Origin: Helochares maculicollis
Taxonomy: Eukaryota > Arthropoda > Insecta > Coleoptera > Hydrophilidae
Assembly (NCBI GenBank): GCA_033557835.1
Contig: JAWQRO010000029.1
Span: forward strand, 1-64,000
Direction: 5' to 3'
Length of the DNA: 64,000 bases
Below the pieces are notes generated by a model. That model had not been told where the DNA came from. It did not search any database and saw only the letters and a program-made list of their open reading frames with translations. The position numbers were made by a program, and so were the translations under genes. Each line of letters opens with the position of its first letter. Positions within the stretch are counted from its first letter, which is position 1. This document shows positions 48,165 to 60,422 of this stretch, in pieces.

Positions 48165-51100
48165 AGTATATCTATAAACATTAAGATAAAAATGTTTATA
48201 ACAAGAAATATTGCGAATAGCGATATAATATTTATGAAGCAAATCATCGCTCATCCGTTCATTATTCCCGGCAAGCCCGAACAAATAATGTTAATCATAT
48301 ACTAGCAAGATTCTTACCCCAAATTCGGCAAACTAATTAGAGTGAACGTTGTTTTTGTTTTATGTGAAAACACATGAAATATTAAACAGAATTTCGTGAT
48401 ACTCCAACACTCTCTCGGTGGCGACGATTAATGCCCGCAGAACGCTTAAGATCCTCTAATTGTTCAAGCTATGCACTTTAATGAATTCAGAATCCTTCGT
48501 TTTAGCAAATGAGAGTCACATTACTTAGGCGCGATTAAAATTTTAAGTACACGAGATTCCAAACTGCTCCAAAATCGATTCTTCACGGAGCAGCTGCATA
48601 AATTTGATCGGTAAACAAGCAAACAAAAAAACGCCGGATCAACCCACAACCAAAAAAATTGTAAAGCCATACAACAATAATTGAAGCAACAGTGGCAGCA
48701 GTTAAAATTCCCAACATGTTTTAATAAAATAATATGCAGTAAACGTATTAGTAATATGTAAATGAATTTAATAACCAAATTATGTTATTTGCATAAATGA
48801 ATGTATTTCTGCGGCGGTATGTCGTCGATATGAATATTTTAATATATTTATTATTGTTTTAATAACTGCCATAATTTAATAGATTCATTTATTTCGGTGG
48901 GCGGTGTGATATGTGCGCCAAAGCGGATGAAACATTAGCATATTCCACTTGAATTATGGCCCAAAACAGGGTGCACGACAGTTGCGCTACTATATGAATA
49001 ATGTTTAAATAAACAGATCTAATCAGGTGTCCAAAGTGCACATTTCCCTACTGTTAATTAAGCTGCAAAAAAGTTACCAAGCAATCTCAATATCGCAAAA
49101 ATTTCAAACTAAAAAACAAAATCTAACAAAATTCTATTTACTATTTTAATAAATATGGTTAAAAACGATAGGATCGGTTTAAGCATCCTTGAAAGTGAGA
49201 CAGTTGATGCCAGCTAAACAAATTTTAAGTATATTAATAAATTAAGGGTTCATTAAGAAATTGTTAAAAGTAAATGCATAATTCATAATTTAATGTACAT
49301 AAATACAAATTTCTCATGAAATCAGTAGATTCGTGTTCATTAGGTCCGCCCGCAGGTCACGAATATGCCCTATTGGCGTGGCTGGAAACTCCGGAATCGT
49401 GAAGAATTAGAATATACGTACTAAGGAAATATTTATAATATGCATCTTGGGCTCCGCCCTAGCGTAGTTCGCTTCACCAAATAAATACTGCATACATAAA
49501 TTGGAAGAAAAGGTCGTGCGTGCTCATGAGAAACATTAATTGCATGAATTAACATTTGGAGGAGTGATAGATAGGCGAATGTTTCTGCTTGTTATGTGGC
49601 TACTGGTGGTATTGCGAAATAATCGATATTATTTCCCTTTATTTTTACAAATACTGCACTGCGAGTGTGAGTCAAACTATGGCTTCTTTATTGATCGCTA
49701 CGGCAATATTCGTATGCTGTCGAGCGAAGCGAAGCTAGTTGTATTATTTCTGAATGGTAGAAGCGCATATACTTTGCACTACTTAAATCTCAAGCAAAAA
49801 ATGAACACGTTTCTGTTGTAAATGAGTGAGTGTTATTTCTTCAATAGCATGTGTTTCAATCCCTGAAATAAGCTAATTTTTACTCAGCAACTTCATCACT
49901 TTGATTAAATTTTGATTGTTGTAACTAATGTAGATTCCTGAGTTTTAAAATAGTATCGTCAGTCCGCCAAGTTTCCTAGAACACAGCCACGGCAAAATCT
50001 TGCAATTTAAGGGCTTGTGCAGTTACTGTGAGCTTCTTAGCATTGTCATTATAGTCTATGTTATATAGATGAAGTTTAGGAAATGAGGATTTCTCTGCTC
50101 TATCTACTTTGTCTTCTATGTCTACTGAGTTGTTGAATCTCTCCAATTACTACAGTCTAAATAGTTATTAGAGTAGATGTCAAAGAAAAAACTTCAACGA
50201 TGGCAAGTTTTATAGCTTTTTGTTGTTACAGTGTTGTTTTTATTGTATATGGTCAACTCAAAAGGATACATTTCATTCTAAAGCCAATAAGCATTCATTT
50301 ATATCTCTAGCATAGAATCGTCCACAGAGGCAATTTCAGCGAATTTCTAACGCATTGCATGCGTTACGCACACGTCAACTCAAAAGCTGGGGCACTCGAG
50401 GAAAAATATATGGTTTGATTACTGTCGGTAGTTACCTAATGGATGGCCGGAGGCAGAGTAGGCGGAAGTGGAAACGTAAGAAGGAAGAAAATGAGAAACA
50501 GCGTCGAGGATATAAATTTGTAAAGAAGGAGGACTTCGACGTGTAGTAATATTGAAGTTTCAGAGAACCGGGCGTTGGAGAGTCAGTAGCCCGTGACAAC
50601 GGCTCGTAGGTCGAGCTAGACAAGCAAAGCCGCGGCAAGGGACACAGCTAAGACATAAGACAAGTCTGCAATAACAGCCTACTCCATATGTAACGCTCAT
50701 GTATATTCACAGGCAGAACAAAGCCCGGGGGTAAACAATGACAGCATCCACAGAACCGAGTCTGAGACTAGGACGGCGCTCTGTGATATCGCGAGGACCC
50801 CAGAACTGACATTAGCATAATCGGATAAAGCTAGGGCATCATTATGACAGTGATTAGGAGCCGACATGATACCTCCCAGCAGCGGTCATTACTTGCCATT
50901 ATGGTTTGATTGAGATACTCATCTCACGCTCAAAGTGCAGACTCATTACTGCAATTGCTAATGTCTGCCCTTTTTTAAACGGTACTCTAATTACAGCTGC
51001 TGAAAAATATCCTTATTACTATTACTTATTACCACCGCAAATGTACGCAAATCTAGAATTCTAAAACTTCCAGTAATTGCTATTTAATTGGGGCATTTGC

Positions 51101-51275
51101 TAATATTCTTGATAGTCAAAAAGATCTATCTGCAACCACGATGAAGTTAAAAATTGCGACAAAATCCTAGGCCAAGTTCTATGATATATAATCTACAAGT
51201 TTGATATTCCAAACTTATTTTGACAACATCGGATATTGCTGGCAGGCTTAATTCAGCTCAACAATTCATTTCGGA
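48165..51275. other. Unassigned DNA
   Basis: No gene recognised. About 48400-48520 and 50370-50900 are less AT-rich. The latter begins with a purine-rich run (50447-50530) that produces a lysine/arginine-rich frame at 50355-50546, which is compositional rather than a known protein. Words related to the foldback family appear at 49462-49480 (TAGTTCGCTTCACC) and 49721-49735 (GAGCGAAGCGAAGC), too short to call an element. Confidence 0.4.
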
Positions 51276-51279
51276 CATG

Positions 51280-51960
51280 AGTTAAGCGAGAAGAATTTGA
51301 ATGATTGTTGGACCGGATAATAACTGGGGATGAAAAGTCGATTCCCTGCCAAAACAACGTACGTAGAATGGCATATAATGAACCCGGAAAAGCTGGCCAC
51401 TCCCCTTCTCAGCCGAGTCTGAGTTTGAGTAAAAGAATCTTGTACCTACACACTATTTGGATAATAATTCAAATAAAATCAGAATCCAGGAAATAGCCAT
51501 TCAAGCTGCTTCGTCAACAAAGCAAAGGAAAGTTTTAAGAAATCGAGATGTTTTTCAAGCAGGGATTGGGATAATGGAGAATATTTTGATTTTTGAAACC
51601 TAACGAAAAGCTCAATTCGGGGAGGTACGGTCAGCAATTGGATAGTTCAAAGACAGCATCCCAAGGGACGAGGCAGTTAACGGTCAATAGAAAGGACATC
51701 ATGTTGCTTAATAATAATGCCAAGCATTGTGATGCTTCAGAAACTCGTTAGAAACTCGCAGAGTTAGACTAGGAATTTATATCGCATCCAGCATACTCTC
51801 CAGACCTAGCACCTTCCGATTATCACTTGTCTCTGTCCTAATTAAACTTTTTGCAACGCAACTGATTGCTTGTGAGGATTCTTCAAAACTGAAATATATA
51901 AATTGTCATAACACTGGAAGAAGTAAGAAATAATGATGGCAATTATTTCATTCAATAAAG
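51280..51960 (+). pseudogene. Mariner transposase relic, irritans-like
   Basis: Plus-strand fragments of a mariner catalytic domain: LDRIITGDEKS with the first Asp at 51317-51337, then PCQNNVRR.AYNEPGKAG (family form W..PG). A heavily broken middle follows. LLNNNAKHCDASETR at about 51699-51750 corresponds to HQDNARPH and its catalytic Asp is Asn. ISHPAYSPDLAPSDYHL at about 51780-51826 retains the third Asp, and FATQLIA comes after. Frameshifts and stops occur throughout and the N-terminal DNA-binding region was not found. ITGDEK and the SPDLAPSDYHL box make the mariner call firm; the irritans-like label comes from overall motif style only. No terminal repeats recognised. Confidence 0.85.
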
Positions 51961-51984
51961 TCTATTCAAAGTATTAAAATACTT

Positions 51985-52285
51985 TGTTTTTAAGGGTACG
52001 CATAAGTAATTATTTTATTGGTAACTAAACAAACAAATTTATTTTATGTTGATGGAGCATTTAGCCAATTATTATACAGTGATTAATGCAAGCCTGATGC
52101 CGCCATGTTGGGAGAGTAAGGTGGATGTGGTAAAATTAGGAAATTGAGCTACCATATTTTTGTTGAACTAGTTTTGCTACAAGGGTCCTGGCGTTATTTT
52201 GTTTTAGTGTGAGACCTTTTCTGTTGACAAGAGTGAACACTTTCACCAGCAGCTCGTTATGCAGTATATCTAGTTGTTCTCTTAA
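51985..52285 (-). pseudogene. Second mariner transposase fragment, opposite orientation
   Basis: The minus strand reads QLDILHNELLVK, then TLVNRKGLTLKQNNARTLVA then KLVQQK at about 52140-52245, then in another frame PHPPYSPNMAASGL at about 52087-52130. Compared with mariner boxes (QDNARPHVAKL and SPDLAPSDY), the second catalytic Asp is Asn and the third is Gly, so the copy is doubly inactivated. Only the C-terminal half is present. Its upstream side runs straight into a LINE fragment near 52285, and its downstream side faces the opposed mariner fragment ending near 51960. This is a nested or rearranged junction. Confidence 0.78.
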
Positions 52286-52339
52286 CATTTCTTTTTTAAA
52301 CTGTTTTTGTAGTCCTTGATATTCTGTAGAGATTTTCAT

Positions 52340-53000
52340 TCAATTTTCCTTTCCCTTAAATGACATCCTATATTGTTTAAGTATGCACATATGTGCAAAA
52401 TTGATTCTATCCCTTATAGTTGCTGTTCTTATATATGCTAATATTAATGGTGTTTCGTTAAGAGATGACTCCGGGAATCCTAGACATATTTTCATTGGGA
52501 TTCCTTGTATTTGTTCTAGTTTAGACTAATGTTTCTTAATATGGATCCTTAATAAATGTATGTTGTGAGTTAAGTGAAATCTAATAATGGTTTTATATAT
52601 GTTTGTCAGTATTACTGGGTATCCTCCCCCATTTAATTCCACATAGTGATTTGACTACTTGCATGTTATTTCCTGCTTTCATGGATGGATGTTTTAGAAA
52701 CTTATCAAGATTACGATTTGTATCAATTATTACCCCCGAGGTATAGAAAGTTGTTCACTATATAAATGCTGTTTCCTTCTACTATTGAGTGATATCGACT
52801 AATCTATGCTTATATTCTTTGTAAGTCATAAGTTTTGCTTTACTTACTAATATTTCAAAGCCCATGTTCAAAAATCTTTGTATATCGTATTTAATAATAT
52901 AGTTGTCAACTTATCATAGATAAATGATCTGCAAAACTTAATATTGTAGCTCTATCTCCCAATTCTATAATTTTTCGTTTCCTCTAACTTGTGGAGAAAG
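52340..53000 (-). pseudogene. Non-LTR retrotransposon fragment B (reverse transcriptase palm to thumb)
   Basis: On the minus strand: ATILSFADHLSMI, where FADH at 52924-52935 stands in for the FADD/YADD active-site box, so one catalytic Asp is His. Next, in shifted frames, come FEILVSKAKLM, VNNFLYLG (LYLG at 52732-52752, a standard box after the palm) and VVKSLCGIKWG. The thumb-like part is TNIYKTIIRFHLT, then SKLEQIQGIPMKICLG near 52480-52530 and NETPLILAYI and IRDRINFAHMCIL. It is broken by several stops. The thumb text points to an I-like or LOA-like group by style; no RNase H domain follows, because a mariner fragment begins within about 60-100 bp. Upstream, 53000-53520 gives lysine-rich coding-like text (RKKLQDLTSLTCRMKDRMDQ) that I cannot assign. 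Confidence 0.75.
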
Positions 53001-53641
53001 CAGTTCTGAAAGAACAAACCTTCTCTACAATGTGGTGATACATAAGATAAAGTTGCAAGTTCTGTCATTATCTGTAGCAATTATTCCATTGCTTCCATTG
53101 CGAATTGCTCATTGATAGATTTTTTTTAGAAATCCAAATCTTTGCAGTAGTTTTTGGTTAGAAGTTCCCCTTGGAAATAGTACCTTGCTCTTATATTACT
53201 TATAGAAAGCGAGGTCTATCATGTTTGATCATACTTTTTTACAAGCTTACAATGTGTCTGGTAGTCTAAGAAATATTTTAAAATGGATTTTTACAGAGGT
53301 CCTAATTTTAGAAGTGATTTGATTTCCACTGGAAATGAGCAATGTGAAGGCTTTCGTGTCTCTTTCCGCAAAAACGATAAAAACTGATCCATCCTATCTT
53401 TCATTCTACATGTCAAAGAAGTCAAATCTTGTAACTTTTTTCTATATAGCTCTATATAATCTCTTGTTGCCTATACGTTGTAAAGTACAACAAGGATACA
53501 CACTTCACGCATAGAGATTCGTCAATGCGACTTTCTATTAAACAAAACGGAACACGAGATAGACCCTAATAAGTTTGAGGGCAACAGAGGGGCGGAAACA
53601 GAAGAATAGTTTCGCATGTCAAAAATTCAATCCCGCTGATT
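53001..53641 (-). other. Link between two LINE fragments, probably LINE-derived
   Basis: Minus-strand translation gives broken coding-like stretches, including LPSNLLGSISCSVLFN directly after the stop of fragment A. No domain was recognised. It could be the 5' part of fragment B or the 3' tail of fragment A. Confidence 0.3.
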
Positions 53642-56160
53642 TTACAAATCTATATCGTCATAAACCTCGATGGCATTAAATGTAAGGAAGGTAATTAAAC
53701 TCGTCGGCATGTTTACTTTTAGGTTCATAACACTGGTTAACGACTGTTGGATCTGTAGTTTAAATCTTTTGCAACCGAAGAAAATATGGTTTAAGTTTTC
53801 AAACTGTTCTCCACAATCATATGCTGGACTTGCAATCAACTTCAGAGGATGCAGGTGTATGAGGTACTTGCAGTTCCTGAATTTTAACTTGATTTGAGAA
53901 TAGAAATAACTGTCGGTGTGGCTAAATGACCAATAACTGCGTATAATTTGCGTGTGTATCCTTTCGTATAGCATATTATTGACTACCAAATATTGACTTC
54001 ATAAGTTTTGCCTTTTCTTGTCGTTTATTGATGCACGAATGACGGTTGACGTCGCAAGCAAAGAGCACCCCCATCAACTCTTCAATATTCACCGCCAATC
54101 TTCATGTGTCTTAGCCCAATATATATGGACAGTTTAACTGCGTAGGTGAAGCTCTTAAAGCGCCTAGTATATACTATGCTTAATATTATTGGGCTCCTAG
54201 ATTTTATTACTACATGTGATTGTAATGATTTTAAATCGCTATAGGAATCTGACTGTACAATAATGTTATCTTCATTAATAGTTTGATATAATTTTAGGAC
54301 TTTTCGGATGGCAGCGGTTTTAAGCTGTACATGTTGATGAATGCTTACTCAGTTTGTAAAGTGACGATTTATTATTTGTTGGCTCATAAAAAATACAGCT
54401 CTCTCCATTGGTCGTTTTAGATCCATCAGAATAAATCATTTTTCTGATTAAATATGTGACTATCTAGACGCCTTGCATAATCAGCCGGTCCAAATTACGA
54501 CAGAAAAGTGACTTTTGGGCTCGACAAATGGTCAAAAAATGATAAGTCGGGCTCTAGTGTTCTAAAAATCGGTCATTGTATATTCAGACTTGGCTCTTTA
54601 AGCCTATGCTAATGGGAGAGAAATTTTCTTACTTCAAAGTACATTAGTTAAGTGTATGCGTACTAGTCTGCCAATTTTACTCAAACTATAAATTGATTTT
54701 AGGGTACGTAATTTCAAATTATATATAGAAGTAGCAAATTTTACACGTAGATAGAATGGAAGCTCTTGTGCTTCCACTTATAATGCTGGGATTAGTATGA
54801 ATCGTATTGCTCCCGTACAGATTGTCAGGCCTTTGGTTGCCACTGCAATTTTCTTCAGAGTATCAGACTTTGACAGCCATGGCTGTCGGTCGATATTTTG
54901 AAAATATCTTGATAGATTTAGGACTTTTCGCCTCTTTACAAAATCGAAACAATGTGTTACCAAGATAGTTAAGCTGTTGTACTATCGGAAAACTAATGTC
55001 GTGAAAAGAAAATTTATTTGTTAGGAGAGTTTTTATGTGGAAAAAATCAACTGCTAAGATATTGAAAATCTTTTATCCAAACACTATTTGATGAATTTCA
55101 TTACACCTTTCTTCATACTGAGCTGAAGCTTATTTAGGTTGTGGTGAGAAGAATATATGCAAAAGTCGTCCGAATATTGTATTATGTTACTATATACTGC
55201 GGTGCCAGTCTATCGTCTTTAAGTGATATGATGGATATTTGTCGTTCTGACTGTAGATTAATTATATTACTTGACCCGGTAAATTCAGATGACTTAACTT
55301 TCTGCAGCAACTATAAGCCCAAATAATAAGAAGCGTCCGTAAAATCACAGATCACAGAAAAGACATATTTTTTCTCGTACAAACTAAGTTAAGTAAAGCA
55401 TCAATCGTTACTATCTTCTTACGAAAACCAACATGATTTCTGGGCATAACATTGATTTTATCCAACCACCATGTAAGTCGATCGAGGATCATTTCTTCTA
55501 GCGTTCTAATGACACACGAAAGAAGAGAAATGGGACGATAAGAAGTGGCTGATAGGGGATTTCTGTTTGGTCTTAAAATTGTTACGACGACATAATTTCC
55601 ATTGAAAATTTCTAGGGATATTGTTTAGCATTATATTTGTTATCACGAAGTCCCGGTGCCGTAATGTTTTTGTTTTTAAGTGACCTATATAACTCCATAA
55701 TCTTAAATGGTTGTACTAAGAAATGATAGTTTTCCGAAAAAGGAAAAACGATTATTTCCTTTGAATCACATGCAGATGCTATTTGGTTCAGAATATAGGG
55801 AATTTCACTTGTAATTAGTTGCCAGTAGCTATTGTCAACATATCTGTGAGATTATTTTCTTCTGTTCCATGTTTGTTTAATGTTAATGTTCAAATTAAAA
55901 TTGTTGCAAAATCTTACCAACTTTGTCTTATCTTCTTTTTTAGAAATATTTTAGAGTACACTTTAATTTGTTGGCATTTCAAGTAATTTTGTAATGTTCT
56001 AATATGTTTAAAATCTTTTAGGACCGCCTTTCTGTCGTTATCTTGTAACTTTATGCCAATAATAATTGAAACTTTGCTTCCATCATACAGCAGATAATAT
56101 AATCCAAACTTTTATTAATAGTTAAAAGAAAACTTGCATGCTCGAGTCTCAATAGTGAGG
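53642..56160 (-). pseudogene. Non-LTR retrotransposon fragment A (RT, RNase H, zinc knuckle), I-group
   Basis: A LINE ORF2 read on the minus strand. In order: linker (VLKDFKHIRTLQNYLKC near 55960-56020), MELYRSLKNKNITAPGL near 55655-55705, VVTILRPNRNPLSATSYRPI then SLLSC near 55510-55600, MILDRLTWWLDKI, NHVGFRKKIVTIDALLNLV near 55395-55440, CDFTDAS near 55340-55362 (palm Asp), a deletion, YSDDFCIY at about 55153-55176 (active-site pair kept), LNYLGNTLF, then VATKGLTICTGAIR near 54795-54845. An RNase H domain follows: DGSKTTNGE at 54400-54426, then QSDSYSDLKSL near 54230-54262; the middle Glu (TAEL) is destroyed by a frameshift near 54340. The C-terminal CGEQFENLNHIFFGC box at 53771-53822 is the CCHC-type knuckle, with the stop at 53642. 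Multiple stops and shifts make it dead. RNase H after RT places it in the I group (I, R1 or LOA). Confidence 0.9.
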
Positions 56161-59100
56161 AAGCTGACTGATGTGCATTTACTTCTGGTAATCTATTAGA
56201 GCAACGTCTTATAAACAAGTAACAAAGGAAAATAAACGCTGAAAGCGTATTATCGTAAACAGTAGAAATTTAATTTCTAAACTATTTCCCCCCATTTTAA
56301 TGCGATAATCCGCGATAGTTTTCGCAAAGTTGCCGCGAAGAAGCAGCAGATCTCTCCATCCACAAGCGAGAGAGACCCTGCTGTAATCAAGTGATTAAAG
56401 CCCCTTTCCAGCCAACAAAGTATTCAAAACTTACGTCAAAATGTATCGCAGTCTTCGTATTTATTGGCGCTGGAGCGGATTATTACGATGGATCGTTGGT
56501 ACGAGGGGCTGGCTGTGTGTTAAAAGGGGAGGAGGGTCGGTTTGGTTTAACTCCGCGGGGCAAGGAAGGTACACATAGATCAAGTAAGCCAACTGAACAA
56601 CTCGGCTTATCTTTAACCACATCAGTAACTTAACTTAATTCATCTACATCAAACTTAGTGAAGGAGTTCGAGTTAGATTACTTGAGAGGAAATTAATGAA
56701 ATTGTCTTGTTTTAAGAGCTGCTTACCTAGACCGCCTCGTTGCTGGATCTTTCATTACCATTACTTCTGTTATTTCTCCATATTTACTAAAATATTCTCT
56801 GAGACTTTCTGGAACAGACAAGAGATATGCAAATTAATATTCTGTTTGCGACTAGCTAATTTCAAGCATTTTAATGTTTGAGTAGAGCACATATGGGTGG
56901 ATACTCCATATTATAATATGAAAGATACGCTTAGCTTTTCCAACTGGCTTAAGAAATAGTTTCCTCAAGATAACATTGAATTTCATAGCTGTAGGTAACA
57001 TTAATGAAACAAGATTCTTTATAATTCTGCGTTTCGATATTGGTTAGAGCACCAGGTTTGTTGCTGGGGCAAACCTTGTGCGCCTCATGTTTGCCCAGCA
57101 TGCCAAGAAAAACAACAAAATTATTATTGCTCAAGTAAAACAGGAAGCAAAACAATAAAACCCACGAAGGTGAAAAGTTTCATCAAAAACTTTACTGCAA
57201 CATCGATCTAAGAGTTATTGGCAATATGAAGATATTTTATACTTGCAATCTGGTTTAGTATTCACGAGTACCGTCCGTATATTTCAATTTTAAGTTTAGG
57301 GGACATTCTTCACGTCTCCAGCATAAAAATATTTTATTATTTTATGTTCACACATAAATTATTATAAAACACTTTTACCAACTTTCCCGTAAAACACTTG
57401 CAGTTCCCTTAGATTTACTGTAGTTTTTCTACATTTCGACTCCTTTTATCCCCGTGATATATATTACGCGAAATTTTAAATCGCATCTCATCTATAACTG
57501 TTCAGATGCCGAACTTATGGCCCGCTTAAAAGAAGCGAACATCACAGAAGCATAAAATCTGCACAACTTCGATGAGTTCTTGTTATTTATGGGCGCGGAA
57601 CGTACAAGTCTTAAAAGGGACAAAACAAAAATGAATAGCTGATCAGAACGTTTGTCGTTATTTATTATAATTTGTTTTCTACCATTTCGTGATTAATGAC
57701 TTTCCAGCATGAATTTAACATTTTTCATTTTCCTGGTAATACTTCGGAAAGGAGCTGCTATCTCCTGAATTCAGGTATTTAAAATTTCAACTTTGATATT
57801 TGATGCTTGTTGTGATTCTGAGGGAAACAGCGGAAACTAACTCTTAGTTTCTTGGGAAAACTGCTGTGGATTCTTAAAAGAGGATTATATTTTCGAGCTA
57901 GGTTCCAACGGTGTGACGCAAACTTTCTAAGTAAGTGCATTAATTTTCTCTATTTGAATTAAAATAAATAAAATAGAAAACCTTTCTACCAATTGTTTAC
58001 AATCCAGACTGATTGATTACTTTATGGTTGCGTGGTAATTAATTTTCTTCACAAATTGTTTTTGTTTTATTAGTTCTTGGGTTGTGTTTTGTTATAAATT
58101 ACTTGCAAACAAAGCGGGCTAAATAGATAAACAGAGGATCGTAGATAAATATTGTTTTGAAAAATAATCCCGCTAATGCACTGCCACTGCACTGTATGTG
58201 TTTATAATTATTTATACATGATCGTTGGTTGAAACGAATGCATTTGGACGATCCTTTACGTAAGATAAGATCATTTGTAATAAGTACTTGTTAGTAATTC
58301 AATTAGAATAAACGGCTATTAATAATAGTTTGTCAATGTTACAAATGATGTGAAATGATGCACATGTGGTGAGCTCGTGGATGTTTGGTCACAGTTGGTG
58401 CAGTGCTGCATTCAGTGTGCCTATTTAAAAATGCATCTGATGGTGCTTTCAAATGTCGCGCCTCACGTCAGATGGATGTCAGATAATCGTGTTTAGTAAA
58501 CGTTTGCAATTTTCTCGTTACTTTGTTGAAATAGAGATGGGTTAAAAATGCGTCCGTATTGCATCGACAATGCCGGTTTTAATAGCTGTAGTTGCTGTAT
58601 TGCTCATTTCACGCACTGTTGAAGCAGTTATTTAGATCGTGGAGATCCCTATTTTTTAATGGAAAATTGAGCGAGATTAACTTTTGTGTATTTATGATCT
58701 GCTCATTTCTAATCAGCGATCGAACACGCAAGATAATATGAAAAATCTGCATTAGTGACGAAAAATTGCAACCTTGGTAAGTTAAAGAGAATTTTAAAAG
58801 GGCCGAAACTAAACGATCTTATAATGCAAGAACAAAAAATCGCAAGTGCATTTAGCGCTAATGAAAGTTATGAATACTATCACTATACCGCATCTCCCAA
58901 CAAAAGAGCTCCTTTATTGGACAAGCTCTTTGTGGTTAGTTGCGAACAAACGCAATACTTATTAAAAGAATAATTTTTACAGCATTGTAGCAGAGATTTT
59001 GATAGAAAGACAGGCAGCGTTAACATTGTACTACTAATTGATATAACAGCCCGCTTTTCCTGGCCTTTTATGTATCGTTTTCTTTATATCGTGTCGGGGG

Positions 59101-59675
59101 TATTGATTACTACGACCACCTTTTCCCTGAAGTTTACCCCCAGGTATGCAGCCCCTTGCCTACTCCGTGTTATGACAGAGTAGACTCGAGAAACACGATG
59201 TAGCACATAATTAAAGGTGAACGGCATAAGTTGAGCCAGTGAGGGAATTGTTATAGTTTAAGTTTTCAAATTAGCGCCTAGTTAGATAACACTTCTTGAC
59301 GAATTAGAATTTGTGAATGGAATATTATGTCATAGTTTAGCTTGCGGTGGGTAAATTGATACTAGATTACAGTTGGATTGCAGAGTGACCTGCACTCCAT
59401 GTTCTGTTAAATTGTAGATTTTGCTAACTAAACTAAAGTTTTATCTAGGACTGAGATTCATTCTTCTGGTACGGCTAAACGTACAGGAAAATGCTTAAAC
59501 TCGCCCTTATCTACTAACTAACTAACTAATTAATAGTAAATTTCGGAGTTAAAATTGTTTTGCAACATGAAAATACACCTCGTTACCTGAAAGTTGACAC
59601 TTATGTCGCAGAGATATTAAGAGTAACATAGGTAAGGACAACTGGCCGAACATTGGGACAGTAGCCATTTGCCAA
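56161..59675. other. Unassigned DNA
   Basis: No gene or transposon motif recognised. About 56330-56580 is less AT-rich, with an 80-codon frame (56391-56633) of no known family, and 58360-58560 and 59040-59160 are also somewhat GC-richer. Frames at 56949-57155 minus and 58755-58973 plus have no domain. Confidence 0.45.
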
Positions 59676-59923
59676 GCCTTGGGAAGCAACCATTGGGCAT
59701 AGCCTGGCTCGAGGTTTGGCCCAATTGTTTGATTTTGTTACATCGAGCCTTTGAAGTATCCATTGGATTAGGCCTGCCCGAGGCTTAGCCCAATGGTTAG
59801 ATTTGTTACATCAAGCCTAGGCAAATAACAATTGGTCAAGCCTTAGCCCAATCGTTTGTGTTGGTTACATCAAGCCTTGAAAAGGAACCAGCTTTGCTCA
59901 ATTGATTGATTTCATTACACTCA
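59676..59923 (+). repeat. Four tandem copies of a shrinking 71-50 bp repeat
   Basis: Units begin at 59676, 59747, 59815 and 59874, with lengths of 71, 68, 59 and 50 bp. Each begins GCCT(T/A)GGR or close, contains a CAACCATTGG or ACAATTGG word and AGCCCAATNGTT, and ends TTACATCRA just before the next GCCT. The words CCAAGCCTTGG and TTGGCCCAA form near-palindromes. The same words recur, mostly in opposite orientation, at 62.84-63.99 kb. Confidence 0.8.
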
Positions 59924-60415
59924 GTCCTTAAAAACATTGAATACATATTTGAACGGAGGAACATAATCGCAGGTTTATTTTAATATTAAAGAGGCTTTTG
60001 ATAATATTTCAATTTTATGTACCTATGTTTGATAAGAGTAACAATTGTAATATATATTATTTTCATCATCAATAAACACACAAATATATTATGTTTTAAG
60101 AAATACTCCTACAATACGTATTTTGAATTTAATATTATTAACATAATAAAGTAGTTCATAATTTGTTTTTTAATTTTTCGCATGCACATATTATGGTAAG
60201 TATTTTTTTTTCATTTTGTGGACTCATACTTTACGGCAAGTATGGAGACTATATACTGCGTATAAGGGCGAGGCACTAAATATAACCTATAAAATACTCT
60301 AACACAGAATTACGTTTCGTAAGCATCTTATTTGCAAGATATATGCAAAACTCAGCCTCTGATTCAGACTAGGAGAGTGCAAGTAGCAGTGATTGAATGT
60401 ATAATGTAATAATAA
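59924..60415. other. AT-rich spacer
   Basis: No motif recognised between the tandem repeats and the coding-like block. Confidence 0.4.
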
Positions 60416-60422
60416 CATTAAC

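Noticed and set aside
49440..49740. Possible further foldback-family element
   Set aside because: Only short words (TAGTTCGCTTCACC and GAGCGAAGCGAAGC) match, the termini are not alignable, and the spacing is unsupported.
50355..50546. Lysine/arginine-rich frame suggesting a nuclear protein exon
   Set aside because: The charge comes from a purine-rich run, and no conserved pattern was seen.
56391..56633. 80-codon frame in a GC-richer patch
   Set aside because: No family resemblance, and the glycine-rich part reflects G-rich composition.
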